Counted from the stretch's first letter, positions 46,965 to 57,551 are shown. The stretch: DNA of 64,000 nt from JAGVPT01 sp963827085 (GCA_963827085.1 CAWGZY010000005.1:372001-436000); one strand, 5' to 3'. The notes: generated from the sequence alone by a model not told the origin. A program made the numbers and translations.

Positions 46965-47693
46965 GTGGCACAACAAACTCTGGACTGGCTAGCGATCGGA
47001 GCGTACTTCGCTATTCTTTTGAGCGTGGCATGGTGGGTTGTGAGAAAAGGGAAAGATGAGGCCGCAGACTATTTTCTCGCAGGCCGCAACTTACGCTGGT
47101 GGATTATCGGCGCTTCTATTTTCGCTTCGAATATCGGCTCCGAGCACATTGTCGGACTTGCGGGTTCGGGGGCAAAGGACGGCATTGCACTCGCGCACTC
47201 CGAATTTCATGCATGGTGACTGCTTGTGCTCGCATGGGTCTTCGTTCCTTTCTACGCACGTTCTCTTGTCTTCACTATGACCGAATTTCTTGAGCGGCGT
47301 TTTTCTGTCCGCTCGCGATACGTCTTGTCGGTCGTCTCGATCGTCACGTTCATCGTTGCTAAGATCGCCGTTGGAATTTTTGCCGGCGGAGTTGTCTTCG
47401 CAACGCGGCTACCGGAGATGCAGATCGCAATCGCCGGCCGCATGGTCGATGCTTTTTGGATCGATTCGGTCATCGTGATTGTCCTCACAGGTCTCTACAC
47501 TGCGCTCGAAGGTATGGGGACCGTCGCGTATAACGATGCAGTGCAGGTGACCGTGCTGATCGGAGGGTCCGCTTTGCTGACATTCTATGGGTTGAACAAG
47601 CTTGGCGGCTGGAATGAGCTGAGGACTCTCCGCGGCTCGGATATGTTCAACCTATGGAAACCGCTGACGCCGGCGGGTGTCGCGTGCACCTAG
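46965..47693 (+). pseudogene. SSS-family sodium/sugar symporter, truncated with in-frame stop
   Basis: N-terminal part of a sodium:solute symporter of the SGLT type: DYFLAGRNLRWWIIGAS, SNIGSEHIVGLAGSGAKDG, then TGA at 47217-47219 in the middle of a helix (HAW-stop-LLVLAWVFVPFY), after which the same frame goes on (MTEFLERRF, LYTALEGMGTVAYND). It ends at about 243 codons, whereas the family has about 550 residues; the rest is missing. It would have imported a sugar with the epimerase before it. Not functional. Confidence 0.85.
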
Positions 47694-47814
47694 TCGCCGG
47701 TGATCGAAAAGAACGCTGCTGGGAATCTTGTGAAGCAGGCTTTGTTGTCGCTGTGATCGCGGGAGGCTATCTCTATCCTACTGGATGAGGCAGAGACTTT
47801 TTTCAAAACATAAA

Positions 47815-47846
47815 TACATCAGAGTTTTATCTTTGCCTCTGATGTA
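47815..47846. other. inverted repeat between symporter remnant and reductase
   Basis: Perfect 10-bp arms TACATCAGAG / CTCTGATGTA around a 12-base centre, 31 bases before the aldo/keto reductase start. Possible operator or a hairpin terminator of the remnant. Confidence 0.5.
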
Positions 47847-47877
47847 CAATTTCGCCTAATCATATACCGGAGGTCTG

Positions 47878-48861
47878 ATGGTTTACAGAAAGTTGGGACG
47901 TACGGGCTGGGATGTGTCTGTTATTAGTTTCGGCGCATGGGCGATTGGCGGGACGTGGGGCAACGTGGACGACAAGGAATCCATGGAGGCCCTTCACCGG
48001 GCCGTCGACCTCGGTGTAAATTTTTTTGATACTGCCGATGTTTATGGGGATGGCCGGAGCGAGCGGTTGCTCGCTGTTTTGCGGCGAGAACGAAAGGAAC
48101 ACTTTTTCATCGCAACGAAAGCGGGGCGGCGTCTGAGTCCGCATAACGCCGAAGGGTACAATCGTCAGAATTTAACTTCATTCATCGAGCGTAGCCTGAA
48201 GAACCTGAAGACCGAAGCGCTCGACTTGCTCCAGCTTCATTGTCCTCCCACGGAAGTTTATTATCGGCCTGAAGTTTTTGGCGTGCTTGACGACCTGGTG
48301 AAATCCGGCAAGATCCGATATTACGGTGTCAGTGTGGAGAAAGTCGAAGAAGCTCTCAAAGCAATCGAATACCCTGGAGTACAGAGTGTTCAGATAATTT
48401 TTAATATGTTCCGCCACCGGCCCGCCGAACTTTTCTTTGAGCAGGCCAGGAAAAGAAAGGTAGGAATATTGGCCCGGGTTCCACTGGCGTCCGCCCTTCT
48501 TACTGGAAAATTTAAACTTACCTCGACATTTGCTCCGGATGACCACCGGAATTTTAATCGTCACGGTGAGGAATTCGATCGGGGCGAGACATTTTCCGGA
48601 GTGGACTTTGAGTCCAGTCTCAAGGCGATTGAGGAACTTAAGACAATCACCCCTTCCGGTACGACCCTTGCTCAATTTGCCCTTCGATGGATATTAATGT
48701 TCGGAGCTGTAACATGTGCGATTCCGGGTGCAAAGCGAAGAGATCAGGAAGAGGAGAACGCTTGTGCCGCAGACTTGCCGCCGCTTTCCACAGATACCAT
48801 GAGTAAAGTCCGTTCCATTTACGACCGTTACATCCGTGGAAGTGTCCATCATTACTGGTAG
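47878..48861 (+). CDS. aldo/keto reductase
   Basis: 327 residues of the (beta/alpha)8 NAD(P)H-dependent reductase family. DTADVYGDGRSE contains the catalytic tyrosine (Tyr56), ATKAG the lysine, and LLQLHCP the histidine; the C-terminus has the cofactor-binding AIPGAKRRDQ stretch. Ribosome site GGAGG precedes the ATG. Substrate unknown; its place beside sugar genes suggests an aldose or keto-sugar. Confidence 0.87.
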   Translation: MVYRKLGRTGWDVSVISFGAWAIGGTWGNVDDKESMEALHRAVDLGVNFFDTADVYGDGRSERLLAVLRRERKEHFFIATKAGRRLSPHNAEGYNRQNLTSFIERSLKNLKTEALDLLQLHCPPTEVYYRPEVFGVLDDLVKSGKIRYYGVSVEKVEEALKAIEYPGVQSVQIIFNMFRHRPAELFFEQARKRKVGILARVPLASALLTGKFKLTSTFAPDDHRNFNRHGEEFDRGETFSGVDFESSLKAIEELKTITPSGTTLAQFALRWILMFGAVTCAIPGAKRRDQEEENACAADLPPLSTDTMSKVRSIYDRYIRGSVHHYW

Positions 48862-49309
48862 TTCTGTAGTTTATCTCAACTAACATATAAAACGCCAGGG
48901 GGTGGCTTAGATTGTCTGTTGGCAGTATCCCACGGTTGAGGAATCTCCTCTCTGTGCATTGGTCTAAGAGTTTCCACAATTAAGGGAAAGATGAAAATAT
49001 CTTTTTTTCTCCTTGCCTTTTTGGTTCATCTTATTTACTATTGAAACGGTTCAATAGTTATTTAACCCATTAAAAAAGAGGAACCAATATCATTATTTCA
49101 AGAAGAAACTGGGTAGCCATTACAGTTTTTGCTTGAGAGATTGAAGGCCTCATTTTTGATGCACCCGGCAAGAGGAGAAGTATCGGTTCTGATTGCTATG
49201 ACGGATGTCGCGCAGGTCTTCATGAACCTGACACTGTGGATATGCATGCCGCGTCATAACCCGATTTCATTTTACACTCATCCTGCTTATGCGCACACGG
49301 TAATAGACG
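48862..49309. other. 448-bp intergenic region with promoter and operator
   Basis: No gene supported. It contains the promoter/operator at 49013-49058 and a long untranslated leader of about 250 bases before the GH3 gene. Confidence 0.6.
49013..49058 (+). promoter_or_regulatory. sigma70-like promoter overlapped by LacI-type operator
   Basis: TTGCCT (49013-49018), 17-base spacer, TACTAT (49036-49041), with a palindrome at 49037-49058 (core CTATTGAAACGGTTCAATAG, 49038-49057; 10 of 11 pairs complementary, CG centre). A repressor bound there would block the -10 box, so the GH3 operon is expected to be repressed without inducer. Confidence 0.7.
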
Positions 49310-51631
49310 ATGATTGAAAAACTCTCGCACACAGCACCAGAAGATCAGATAGATCTGCTCGATTACAAAAACCCAAAAATCTCCGTTGACGGCCGCGTTG
49401 CCGATCTGTTAGGGCGTATGACACTCGAGGAAAAAGTCGCCCAGATGATATGTATCTGGGGGCAGAAGAAAACAATTCTTTTTGATGAAGATGGGAAACT
49501 CAATCTTAAGAAATTGAGTCTCTATCTTAAAGATGGTATCGGTCAGATTGGAAGAATCAGCGATACCGCGGGTGGCCAAGAGGCGGTGGAAATGGCGGCT
49601 CTCTCCAACGATCTTCAAAGATTTTTTGTAGAAGAAACACGGCTCGGCATCCCGGCGATTTTCCATGAGGAATGTCTTCATGGCCTTGCTGCAAAAGATG
49701 CCACGAGCTATCCTCAACCGATAGGCTTGGCATCAACCTTCAATCCCCAACTTATCGAAAAGATCTACTCTGCTATCGCTGAAGAGACCCGTTCCCGCGG
49801 TGCACATCAAGCGCTGACTCCGGTCGTCGACGTCGCACGCGACCCCCGCTGGGGCCGTGTCGAAGAGACTTTCGGCGAAGATCCGTATCTGGTTTCACAA
49901 ATGGGGATAGCGGCCGTAAAGGGATTTCAGGGTAACGGCACGTTCGCGGACAAGAAACATCTCATCGCAACACTAAAACATTTTGCAGCACACGGACAGC
50001 CCGAATCAGGATCCAATTGCGGCCCGGCAAATTTCTCCGAGCGGGTTCTACGCGATACCTTCCTCTTTCCCTTTAAAGAGGTCATCAAGAAAGGGAACGC
50101 CATGAGCGTGATGGCCTCGTACAATGAAATTGACGGAATTCCGTCGCATGCAAATCGTTGGCTCCTTCGGGATGTCCTCCGGGGTGAGTGGGGCTTCGAG
50201 GGATTTGTCGTGTCGGACTATTACGCGATCACAGAATTAAACGGGAAAGCGGACAGCGTAAGCCATGCGGTCGCAGCGAATAAAATTGACGCGGCGATTC
50301 TCTCCATCAATGCCGGGGTCAACATCGAGCTTCCCGACCCGGATTGTTATCCTAATATTGTAAAACTTGTTCAGGAAGGGATTGTCGCAGAGGCCGCGAT
50401 TGATGAATTGGTTGCCGGATTGCTGAAGTATAAATTTTTGATCGGGTTATTCGACGACCCGTATGTCACTCCGGATGCTGTGTCCCACGAACGGAGGATC
50501 GAAGAGAATAGAAAAATTGCTCTCCGGGCTGCACGTGAGACAATTACGCTGCTGAAAAATGAAGGAGGGCTTCTTCCGCTCACTAAAAAGGCGGAGACAA
50601 CGTTGGCGGTGATCGGCCCAAACGCAGACCGAAAATTATTGGGAGGCTACAGCGGTAAACCGAAGTACTTTACTTCCGTGCTGCAAGGGATTAAGGAAAA
50701 GGCCGGGAATGGAGTCACCGTGCTGTACAGTGAGGGATGTAAGAACACCGTCGGCGGAGCGTGGGAAGAAGATGTCGTAACACTTCCGGACCCTGATGAG
50801 AACCGGAAACTCATAGCCCAGGCGGTAGCCACCGCCCAAAAAGCGGACACGGTTATTTTGGTTCTCGGCGATAACGAACAGACCTCCCGCGAAGCATGGA
50901 GCAACGTCCATCTTGGGGACAGGGCCAGCCTTGAACTGTTTGGAGTCCAGAATGAACTGGTCAAGGCCGTCGTTGAAACCGGAAAGCCGATTGTCGTTCT
51001 TCTTTTTAATGGGCGGCCAAACTCTATCGGATATGTTGCTGCTAATATTCCTGCGATCATTGAATGCTGGTACTTGGGACAGGAAACAGGGACTGCGGTA
51101 GCAGACGTGCTCTTTGGAGATTTCAACCCCGGCGGTAAACTGCCGATATCGATCCCCCGGTCGGTTGGACATATACCGTGCTTCTACAATCACAAGCCAT
51201 CCTCTCGCCGCGGATATCTTTTCGACGATATCTCGGCTCTGTATCCGTTCGGCTACGGCTTGAGCTACACGTCATTTAGCTTCGCCCATGTCCGGCTTGA
51301 GAAGCCTGTTATTCGAGCCAATGAATCAACAAAAGTTTTTGTCGATGTCGAGAACACTGGAAACCTCGCGGGCGACGAAGTCGTTCAAGTGTATATTCGC
51401 GATGTTGTGAGTTCTGTTACCCGTCCCGTGAAGGAACTAAAAGAGTTCAAGAAGATCAGTTTGAAGCCGGGAGAATCGCAGACAATCGCCTTTACAATTT
51501 CGCCCGAACAATTGTCGTTCACCAACATCGACATGAAATACACGGTCGAGCCGGGAGATTTTGAAATTATGGTGGGCAGTTCTTCGCGTGATTCCGACCT
51601 CGAAAAACTTACATTAACGGTCACCAAGTAA
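49310..51631 (+). CDS. GH3 beta-xylosidase/beta-glucosidase
   Basis: 773 residues without a signal peptide, so probably cytoplasmic. GH3 N-terminal barrel with the nucleophile Asp303 in VVSDYY, the second alpha/beta-sandwich domain (from about 410, ITLLKNEGGLLPL), and a C-terminal fibronectin-like domain (ENTGNLAGDEVVQVYIRD). It removes beta-linked xylose or glucose from short oligosaccharides. It heads the xylan operon behind a LacI-type operator, and a xyloside-type symporter gene follows, so imported xylo-oligosaccharides are the likely substrate. Confidence 0.9.
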   Translation: MIEKLSHTAPEDQIDLLDYKNPKISVDGRVADLLGRMTLEEKVAQMICIWGQKKTILFDEDGKLNLKKLSLYLKDGIGQIGRISDTAGGQEAVEMAALSNDLQRFFVEETRLGIPAIFHEECLHGLAAKDATSYPQPIGLASTFNPQLIEKIYSAIAEETRSRGAHQALTPVVDVARDPRWGRVEETFGEDPYLVSQMGIAAVKGFQGNGTFADKKHLIATLKHFAAHGQPESGSNCGPANFSERVLRDTFLFPFKEVIKKGNAMSVMASYNEIDGIPSHANRWLLRDVLRGEWGFEGFVVSDYYAITELNGKADSVSHAVAANKIDAAILSINAGVNIELPDPDCYPNIVKLVQEGIVAEAAIDELVAGLLKYKFLIGLFDDPYVTPDAVSHERRIEENRKIALRAARETITLLKNEGGLLPLTKKAETTLAVIGPNADRKLLGGYSGKPKYFTSVLQGIKEKAGNGVTVLYSEGCKNTVGGAWEEDVVTLPDPDENRKLIAQAVATAQKADTVILVLGDNEQTSREAWSNVHLGDRASLELFGVQNELVKAVVETGKPIVVLLFNGRPNSIGYVAANIPAIIECWYLGQETGTAVADVLFGDFNPGGKLPISIPRSVGHIPCFYNHKPSSRRGYLFDDISALYPFGYGLSYTSFSFAHVRLEKPVIRANESTKVFVDVENTGNLAGDEVVQVYIRDVVSSVTRPVKELKEFKKISLKPGESQTIAFTISPEQLSFTNIDMKYTVEPGDFEIMVGSSSRDSDLEKLTLTVTK

Positions 51632-51655
51632 ACCCCGCAGGTAAAAAAACGTACT

Positions 51656-53170
51656 ATGGCTGAACACTTTCAACAGAAACTTTCTTTCGCCGAAAAAGCT
51701 GGGTACAGTGCTGCTGACGCTGCCGCCAATTTCGTCTTCATGACGATGATTCTTTTCCAAACGAGTTTCTATACCGACGTCTTTGGAATCACCGCCGGTG
51801 CTGCTGCGGCGATCCTGATGATCGCCCGATTGTGGGATGCGTTTGCCGACCCGATTGTCGGTACACTTGCGGACCGGACAAATACACGATGGGGGAAGTT
51901 CCGGCCCTGGGTACTGTTTACGGCTCTTCCGTGGTGTATTATGATGGTGCTTGCGTACACGACGCCGAAGGGATGGAACATGAGTTCGATGATCGCCTAC
52001 GCGGCCATCACCAACATTTTGATGATGACGATTTATTCTGCGAATAACATGCCTTACTCGGCGCTGGGCGGAGTAATGACGGGTGATGTCAACGAACGCG
52101 CCAAGCTCAATTCATTCCGCTTCATCGCAGTGAACGCGGCACAGTTCATCGTTGGAGGTTTCACTCTGCCGTTGATCGCGAAGTTCGCTGTTGGGCATGA
52201 CCGGCAGTACGGATGGCAAATGACGATGACGATTTGGGCGGTTGTTTGCTTTGTCCTCTTCCTTATTACGTTCGCAACGACAAAGGAACGGATTAAGCCT
52301 AAACCCCAGCAGAAATCTTCACCGAAACAGGACTTTACCGATTTGCTGAAAAACAACCCCTGGAAGGTGATGTTTTTCATGACGCTTTTTCACTTTGCCA
52401 TGCTCGCTTTCAGAGGAGCCGCGCTGTACAACTACTACCACCACTACGCGGATAAAGCTGCTTTGTATGACTGGGTTCAAGGATTGGGTTTGACTGCACC
52501 CGCACTGGTGCCTGGATCTCCCACCCCAGGCGGGATTTTGGAATGGCTCGGTTACATCGTTCACGGGGATAAGACCAGCCTTATGAACTCGAACGTTGCC
52601 GATGTAGCGAACAGTATCATCAACATGATCGGGACCGGCATTACGATTATCGTCATTCTTCTCTCCCCCGCACTCTCTAAGAGATTCGGGAAGAAAGCTG
52701 TTGCAGTTTGCGGATTCGCGCTTGCAAGCGTCGGTTCGCTAGCGTTTTATTTTGTTGGTCCCGCCGATGTCGCCGGGATGTTGTTCTTGACAATCTTCAT
52801 TTCCGTAGCATACGCTCCGACCATTCCGTTGATTTGGGCAATCTATGCGGACGTTGCCGACTATTCAGAATGGAAAACAGGCCGCCGTTTCACGGGTATC
52901 GTTTTTGCGACCATCGGTTTTGCCCTGAAAACCGGTCTGGCGCTCGGATCGTCGTCGTTTCTTTGGATTATGGCTGGCTTTTTCAACTATGACACGAAGC
53001 TGCCCGACATTCCCCAGGCGGTGGAAGGGTTCCGAGCCTGCAGCGGAATCGTTGTCGGCATTCTCTTTGCCATTTGCGCGGTCTTGTTGCTCGTTTACCA
53101 GATCAATAAGAACTTGACTATCCAGATCGCCGATGAACTGGCAGAACGGCGGAAACAATTCGCAACATAA
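51656..53170 (+). CDS. GPH-family sugar:cation symporter (MFS)
   Basis: 504 residues with about 12 membrane helices. GPH signatures: LWDAFADPIVGTLADRTNTR after helix 2 and ADYSEWKTGRRFTG in the second half. It belongs to the glycoside-pentoside-hexuronide group, which includes XynP/XylP-like xyloside carriers. A longer extracellular insert lies in the middle (about 260-310). It starts 24 bases after the GH3 gene and ends just before the xylanase gene, so it likely imports xylobiose or xylosides. Confidence 0.9.
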   Translation: MAEHFQQKLSFAEKAGYSAADAAANFVFMTMILFQTSFYTDVFGITAGAAAAILMIARLWDAFADPIVGTLADRTNTRWGKFRPWVLFTALPWCIMMVLAYTTPKGWNMSSMIAYAAITNILMMTIYSANNMPYSALGGVMTGDVNERAKLNSFRFIAVNAAQFIVGGFTLPLIAKFAVGHDRQYGWQMTMTIWAVVCFVLFLITFATTKERIKPKPQQKSSPKQDFTDLLKNNPWKVMFFMTLFHFAMLAFRGAALYNYYHHYADKAALYDWVQGLGLTAPALVPGSPTPGGILEWLGYIVHGDKTSLMNSNVADVANSIINMIGTGITIIVILLSPALSKRFGKKAVAVCGFALASVGSLAFYFVGPADVAGMLFLTIFISVAYAPTIPLIWAIYADVADYSEWKTGRRFTGIVFATIGFALKTGLALGSSSFLWIMAGFFNYDTKLPDIPQAVEGFRACSGIVVGILFAICAVLLLVYQINKNLTIQIADELAERRKQFAT

Positions 53171-53186
53171 ATCGCATACAATTATT

Positions 53187-54347
53187 ATGATAAGAAATCG
53201 TTTCATCCTTGGATTGTTCATGCAGTTTCGTTTGATTATTCTTCTCATCGGTATTCTCTTCGTACTATCCGCGCAGGAAAAAAACTTTGCTCAACCGAAC
53301 CTTGACAAGGTAAGCCTTAAAGATGTTTTTAAAGATAAATTTTTGGTCGGTGCCGCGCTGAACGATGCCCAGTTCTCTGGGACGGATCAACGTGGCGCCC
53401 TCCTCGCGAAAACCCAATTCAATACGATCACGCCCGAAAATGTTCTCAAGTGGGGATTGGTCCATCCCAAACCGGGCGTTTACAATTTCTCCCCCTCCGA
53501 TCGTTACGTGGAGTTCGGCGAGAAAACCGGAATGACCATCATCGGCCATACGCTTGTTTGGCACAATCAAACTCCCCAGTGGGTATTTCAGGATAGTGCA
53601 GGCAAGCTGATTACTCGCGATGCGCTGCTGGAGCGAATGCGGGATCACATCCGCACCGTTGTCGGGCGTTACAAAGGGAGAATTAAAGGATGGGACGTTG
53701 TCAATGAAGCGTTGAACGAGGACGGTTCTCTTCGCGAAACCCCCTGGTTAAAAATCATCGGAGAAGAATATATCACAAAAGCATTTGAGTTTGCTCATCA
53801 GGCAGACCCGAACGCGGAGTTGTACTATAATGATTACTCCCTTGAAAATGCTCCGAAGAGAGGGGGAGCAATTACACTGATACGGAAACTCCAAGCTGCC
53901 GGCGTGCATGTCGCTGCTGTCGGCCTGCAGGGACACTACAAAATGGATTGGCCTTCATCGGCGCAAGTTGATTCTACCATCGGAGCATTTGAAGCGATCG
54001 GTGTAAAAGCGAATATCACCGAGCTTGATATTGACGTCGTGCCGGCAACGCAAAGCAACAGGGGTGCGGACCTGTCAGTGAACAGCTTTCATCAGATAAA
54101 AGAAGACGTCTATGCGAATGGTTTGCCCGATTCAGTGCAGACGGAATTGGCGAAGCGTTACAGTGAGCTCTTTTCGGTCTTTGTCAAACATTCCGGTGAG
54201 GTCGGCCGTGTCACATTTTGGGGAGTCACAGACGGCGATTCCTGGCTGAACTCTCGCGGCCGTGTGAACTATCCGTTATTGTTCGACCGGAACGGAGCGC
54301 CAAAGCCGGCGTTTGAGGCAGTGGTGAAAACCAGCCAGAAACCATAG
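53187..54347 (+). CDS. GH10 endo-1,4-beta-xylanase, exported
   Basis: 386 residues. Start ATG 53187 with signal peptide (FRLIILLIGILFVLSAQ); ATG 53220 is an alternative. The barrel has the acid/base Glu174 in WDVVNEAL and the nucleophile Glu279 in ITELDIDV; FNTITPENVLKWG and GHTLVWHNQTPQW are also typical. It cuts the xylan backbone outside the cytoplasm. It begins 16 bases after the symporter stop and ends before a terminator. Confidence 0.95.
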   Translation: MIRNRFILGLFMQFRLIILLIGILFVLSAQEKNFAQPNLDKVSLKDVFKDKFLVGAALNDAQFSGTDQRGALLAKTQFNTITPENVLKWGLVHPKPGVYNFSPSDRYVEFGEKTGMTIIGHTLVWHNQTPQWVFQDSAGKLITRDALLERMRDHIRTVVGRYKGRIKGWDVVNEALNEDGSLRETPWLKIIGEEYITKAFEFAHQADPNAELYYNDYSLENAPKRGGAITLIRKLQAAGVHVAAVGLQGHYKMDWPSSAQVDSTIGAFEAIGVKANITELDIDVVPATQSNRGADLSVNSFHQIKEDVYANGLPDSVQTELAKRYSELFSVFVKHSGEVGRVTFWGVTDGDSWLNSRGRVNYPLLFDRNGAPKPAFEAVVKTSQKP

Positions 54348-54370
54348 AATACCTTGACAAGGTTCGTGAG

Positions 54371-54398
54371 GGGAACTTGAATAGAAGTTCCCTTTTTT
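54371..54398 (+). terminator. rho-independent terminator
   Basis: Perfect 8-bp stem GGGAACTT/AAGTTCCC, 6-base loop and TTTTTT tail (54393-54398) after the xylanase gene. Confidence 0.92.
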
Positions 54399-54491
54399 AT
54401 TTCCATCAATTAATTACTCGAAACATCTGGATGACATTACTGAGGAATTTTTCAGAAGTCTCTACTCATAAAAATTGAAGAAGGCACCGTA

Positions 54492-57428
54492 ATGAATTAT
54501 ATGATTCAAAGTTTTTCCCGGCATACTTTGAATCACAAGGGAACAGCGACGCGATCGATATATGTTGCCCTGTCGAGTCTTTTCATTTCGGTCATTGCAT
54601 CAGCTCAGTCAGCCTCGACAAATAATTCCGAGACCTATGTTTCGCCGGAGATGAAGCCAGGAAGTTTTATTCTTTCGGCGTCTGGAGCATCTGCTGCCGT
54701 TTGTGTCAACTCCCGCGATTTCCCCGGAGTGATTCGCGCCGCAAAAGACTTTGCGGGAGACGTCGAACGCGTGACGAATGCAAAGCCTCTCCTCATCGCA
54801 GATTCGATTCCCTCTCATGGAGAAATCATTATCGTCGGAACAATTGGAAAAAACCCGTGGATCGATTCATTAATCTCCAGGAAGAAAATCAACGTTGAAG
54901 GAGTGGCAGGGAAATGGGAAACATTTCTCATCCAGGTTATTGAACAACCATTCGCTGGTGTGGATAGAGCGTTGGTGATTGCGGGGAGCGATAAGCGAGG
55001 AACGATCTTCGGCGTGTACGACCTCTCTTCTCATATTGGTGTGTCCCCCTGGTTTTGGTGGGCGGACGTTCCCGTCAGGCATCGAACGAGTCTGTACGTC
55101 CTTCCGGGAAGACATACGCTAGGCGAACCTGCTGTTAAGTACCGCGGTATTTTCATCAATGATGAGGCTCCGGCTTTGTCGGGCTGGGCTGCCGAAAAAT
55201 TCGGCGGGTTCAACAGTGCGTTTTATGTTCACGTCTTTGAGCTGATCCTGCGTCTAAAAGGAAATTATCTCTGGCCCGCCATGTGGGGAAGCGCATTTTC
55301 CGATGACGATACGTTGAATCCCCGGCTCGCCGATGAATATGGCGTCGTTATCGGCACTTCCCATCATGAGCCGATGATGCGCGCACAGGCTGAGTGGCAC
55401 CGGTACGGAAGCGGACCGTGGAACTATGAAAAAAACGAGAATGTCCTGAAAGATTTCTGGACGAAGGGGATCAAGAGGATGGGTCCGTACGAGAGCATCG
55501 TAACGATTGGTATGAGGGGAGACGGCGATATGCCGATGACAGCAGTATCCAATATCGACCTCCTCGAAAGAATTGTTAAAGACCAACGCGATATTATCGG
55601 CGCGGTAACTGGCAAAGATATCACGACCATCCCGCAAGATTGGGCGCTATACAAGGAAGTGCAAGACTATTACGATAAAGGGATGCGTGTTCCCGACGAT
55701 GTCACGTTGCTTTTATGCGATGACAATTGGGGGAACATCCGCAAGCTTCCCGGTGCGGGCGAGAAGCCGAGAAGAGGCGGTTATGGAATCTACTATCACT
55801 ATGACTACGTCGGCGGCCCAAGGAATTACAAGTGGCTGAACACGAATCAGATTGAGCGGACGTGGGAGCAGATGCACCTGGCGTATGCGTACGGTGCAAG
55901 GCAAATCTGGATCGTCAACGTCGGAGATATTAAACCGATGGAATATCCGATTCAGTTTTTCCTGGACTATGCATGGAATCCGGACGCACTGCCGGCCGAG
56001 CGCTTACCCGACTACACTCGTCGCTGGGCAGAGCAGCAATTTGGCAAAGAACATGCGGCCGAGATAGCCGACATCGTGACGGCGTACACGAAGTTTAATG
56101 CACGGCGAAAACCGGAATTACTTTCTCCCGAAACGTACAGTGTGGTCGATTACAGGGAAGCCGAAACAGTTGTTGCCGACTACAATGCGCTCGCAGAAAA
56201 GGCTCAGCATATTTATGACGCACTCTCGCCCGAATGCCATGATGCATTCTATCAACTCGTCCTCTATCCCGTTCTTGCGTGCTCGAACCTGAACGAACTT
56301 TATGCGACCGTCGCGAAGAACCGTTTCTATGCAAAACAAGGCCGTGCGGCGACAAACAGCTTTGCTCAAGCAGCCCAGGAACTGTTCAGCAAAGACTCGA
56401 CAATTTCGTACCATTATAACAAGGTCATGGCCGGTGGGAAATGGAATCACATGATGGATCAGACCCACATCGGGTATACGTACTGGCAGCAACCGGACAA
56501 AAATACGATGCCCGAGGTGAAAAGAATCGATTTGCTTGCCCCTGCCGAAATGGGAATCGCCATAGAAGGACAAACCGCATGGTGGCCGGACGAGAGTGCA
56601 GACGCTATGCTGCCTGAATTCGATCGGTTCAATCGACAATCGTACTACATTGAGATATTCAATCGAGGGAAGACACCATTTTCCTATTCCATAGAATCGG
56701 AGAAACCATGGCTGAAAGCAAGTAAAACCCATGGAGACATTGAGTCGGAAGAGCGCATCTGGGTGAGCATAGATTGGGGAATCGTGCCGGATGGGAAGCA
56801 AACTGCGGGGATCACTGTAACCGGCCCGCAAAATCGTCGTATCATTGTCCGTGCATGCATCGACAATTCGTTGAAGCCGCTGCAGGATGACGTGAAGGAA
56901 TTCATCGAAAGTAATGGCTACGTTTCGATTGAAGCGGAACATTTTACCAAGTCCGTAGAGGCACCGCCTGTCGGTTGGCTGAAGATACCGGGTCTGGGTC
57001 GTACTCTTTCTGCAATGACGTCCGAGCCTGCAGCGTTGCCTCCCCAGTTGCCGGGAGGAGCAAGCCCTCATCTCGAATACAGAATGTTTCTTTTGAGCGG
57101 GTGTGAGGTGGCCGTCGATGTCTATTTATCACCGACGCTTGATTTTCATAATGAGGGGCTGCGTTACGGTATTTCATTCGACGAAGAGCCTCCGCGAATC
57201 ATCAGCATGAACGGCGGCAATCTGAACCGGGCATGGGATCAGTGGGTTGCAAACAATATCAACGTGTCGGTATCGCATCATACTATTCAAAGTCCCGGTG
57301 TTCACACGCTGAAATTTTGGATGATTGATCCCGGCGTCGTTCTTCAGAAAATCGTCGTCGATGCCGGCGGTGTAAAACCAAGTTACCTCGGTCCGCCTGA
57401 AAGTTTTTTGCTCCACCGTAAAAATTGA
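54492..57428 (+). CDS. GH115 xylan alpha-1,2-glucuronidase, exported
   Basis: 978 residues with an N-terminal signal peptide (SLFISVIASAQS, about 29-40). The GH115 core is clear: KYRGIFINDEAPALSGWA, LILRLKGNYLWPAMW, ADEYGVVIGTSHHEPMMRA and LLLCDDNWGNIRKLP, with the C-terminal accessory domains after about 720. The family removes (4-O-methyl-)glucuronic acid side chains from xylan, including internal positions. Length is normal for the family. It sits between the xylanase and an esterase, so it serves xylan debranching. Confidence 0.93.
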   Translation: MNYMIQSFSRHTLNHKGTATRSIYVALSSLFISVIASAQSASTNNSETYVSPEMKPGSFILSASGASAAVCVNSRDFPGVIRAAKDFAGDVERVTNAKPLLIADSIPSHGEIIIVGTIGKNPWIDSLISRKKINVEGVAGKWETFLIQVIEQPFAGVDRALVIAGSDKRGTIFGVYDLSSHIGVSPWFWWADVPVRHRTSLYVLPGRHTLGEPAVKYRGIFINDEAPALSGWAAEKFGGFNSAFYVHVFELILRLKGNYLWPAMWGSAFSDDDTLNPRLADEYGVVIGTSHHEPMMRAQAEWHRYGSGPWNYEKNENVLKDFWTKGIKRMGPYESIVTIGMRGDGDMPMTAVSNIDLLERIVKDQRDIIGAVTGKDITTIPQDWALYKEVQDYYDKGMRVPDDVTLLLCDDNWGNIRKLPGAGEKPRRGGYGIYYHYDYVGGPRNYKWLNTNQIERTWEQMHLAYAYGARQIWIVNVGDIKPMEYPIQFFLDYAWNPDALPAERLPDYTRRWAEQQFGKEHAAEIADIVTAYTKFNARRKPELLSPETYSVVDYREAETVVADYNALAEKAQHIYDALSPECHDAFYQLVLYPVLACSNLNELYATVAKNRFYAKQGRAATNSFAQAAQELFSKDSTISYHYNKVMAGGKWNHMMDQTHIGYTYWQQPDKNTMPEVKRIDLLAPAEMGIAIEGQTAWWPDESADAMLPEFDRFNRQSYYIEIFNRGKTPFSYSIESEKPWLKASKTHGDIESEERIWVSIDWGIVPDGKQTAGITVTGPQNRRIIVRACIDNSLKPLQDDVKEFIESNGYVSIEAEHFTKSVEAPPVGWLKIPGLGRTLSAMTSEPAALPPQLPGGASPHLEYRMFLLSGCEVAVDVYLSPTLDFHNEGLRYGISFDEEPPRIISMNGGNLNRAWDQWVANNINVSVSHHTIQSPGVHTLKFWMIDPGVVLQKIVVDAGGVKPSYLGPPESFLLHRKN

Positions 57429-57551
57429 CGGTGCACACGTGCGCTCATGTTATCCAGATCGTTATGAGGTCAATGTTTTCTGAGAAGGGAAACCGTGTTG
57501 AAAATTGACAATAATTATTCCAAACGATAATTCATCGAGGAGTTCACTCTT

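Noticed and set aside
47217..47219. TGA in the symporter as selenocysteine
   Set aside because: No hairpin expected for Sec insertion was seen and the gene is truncated downstream, so a nonsense mutation is simpler.
49129..49317. 62-codon frame before GH3
   Set aside because: Overlaps the GH3 start, no ribosome site, sequence unlike a real protein; likely part of the leader.
56118..57071. 317-codon minus-strand frame opposite GH115
   Set aside because: Shadow frame inside a clear GH115 gene.
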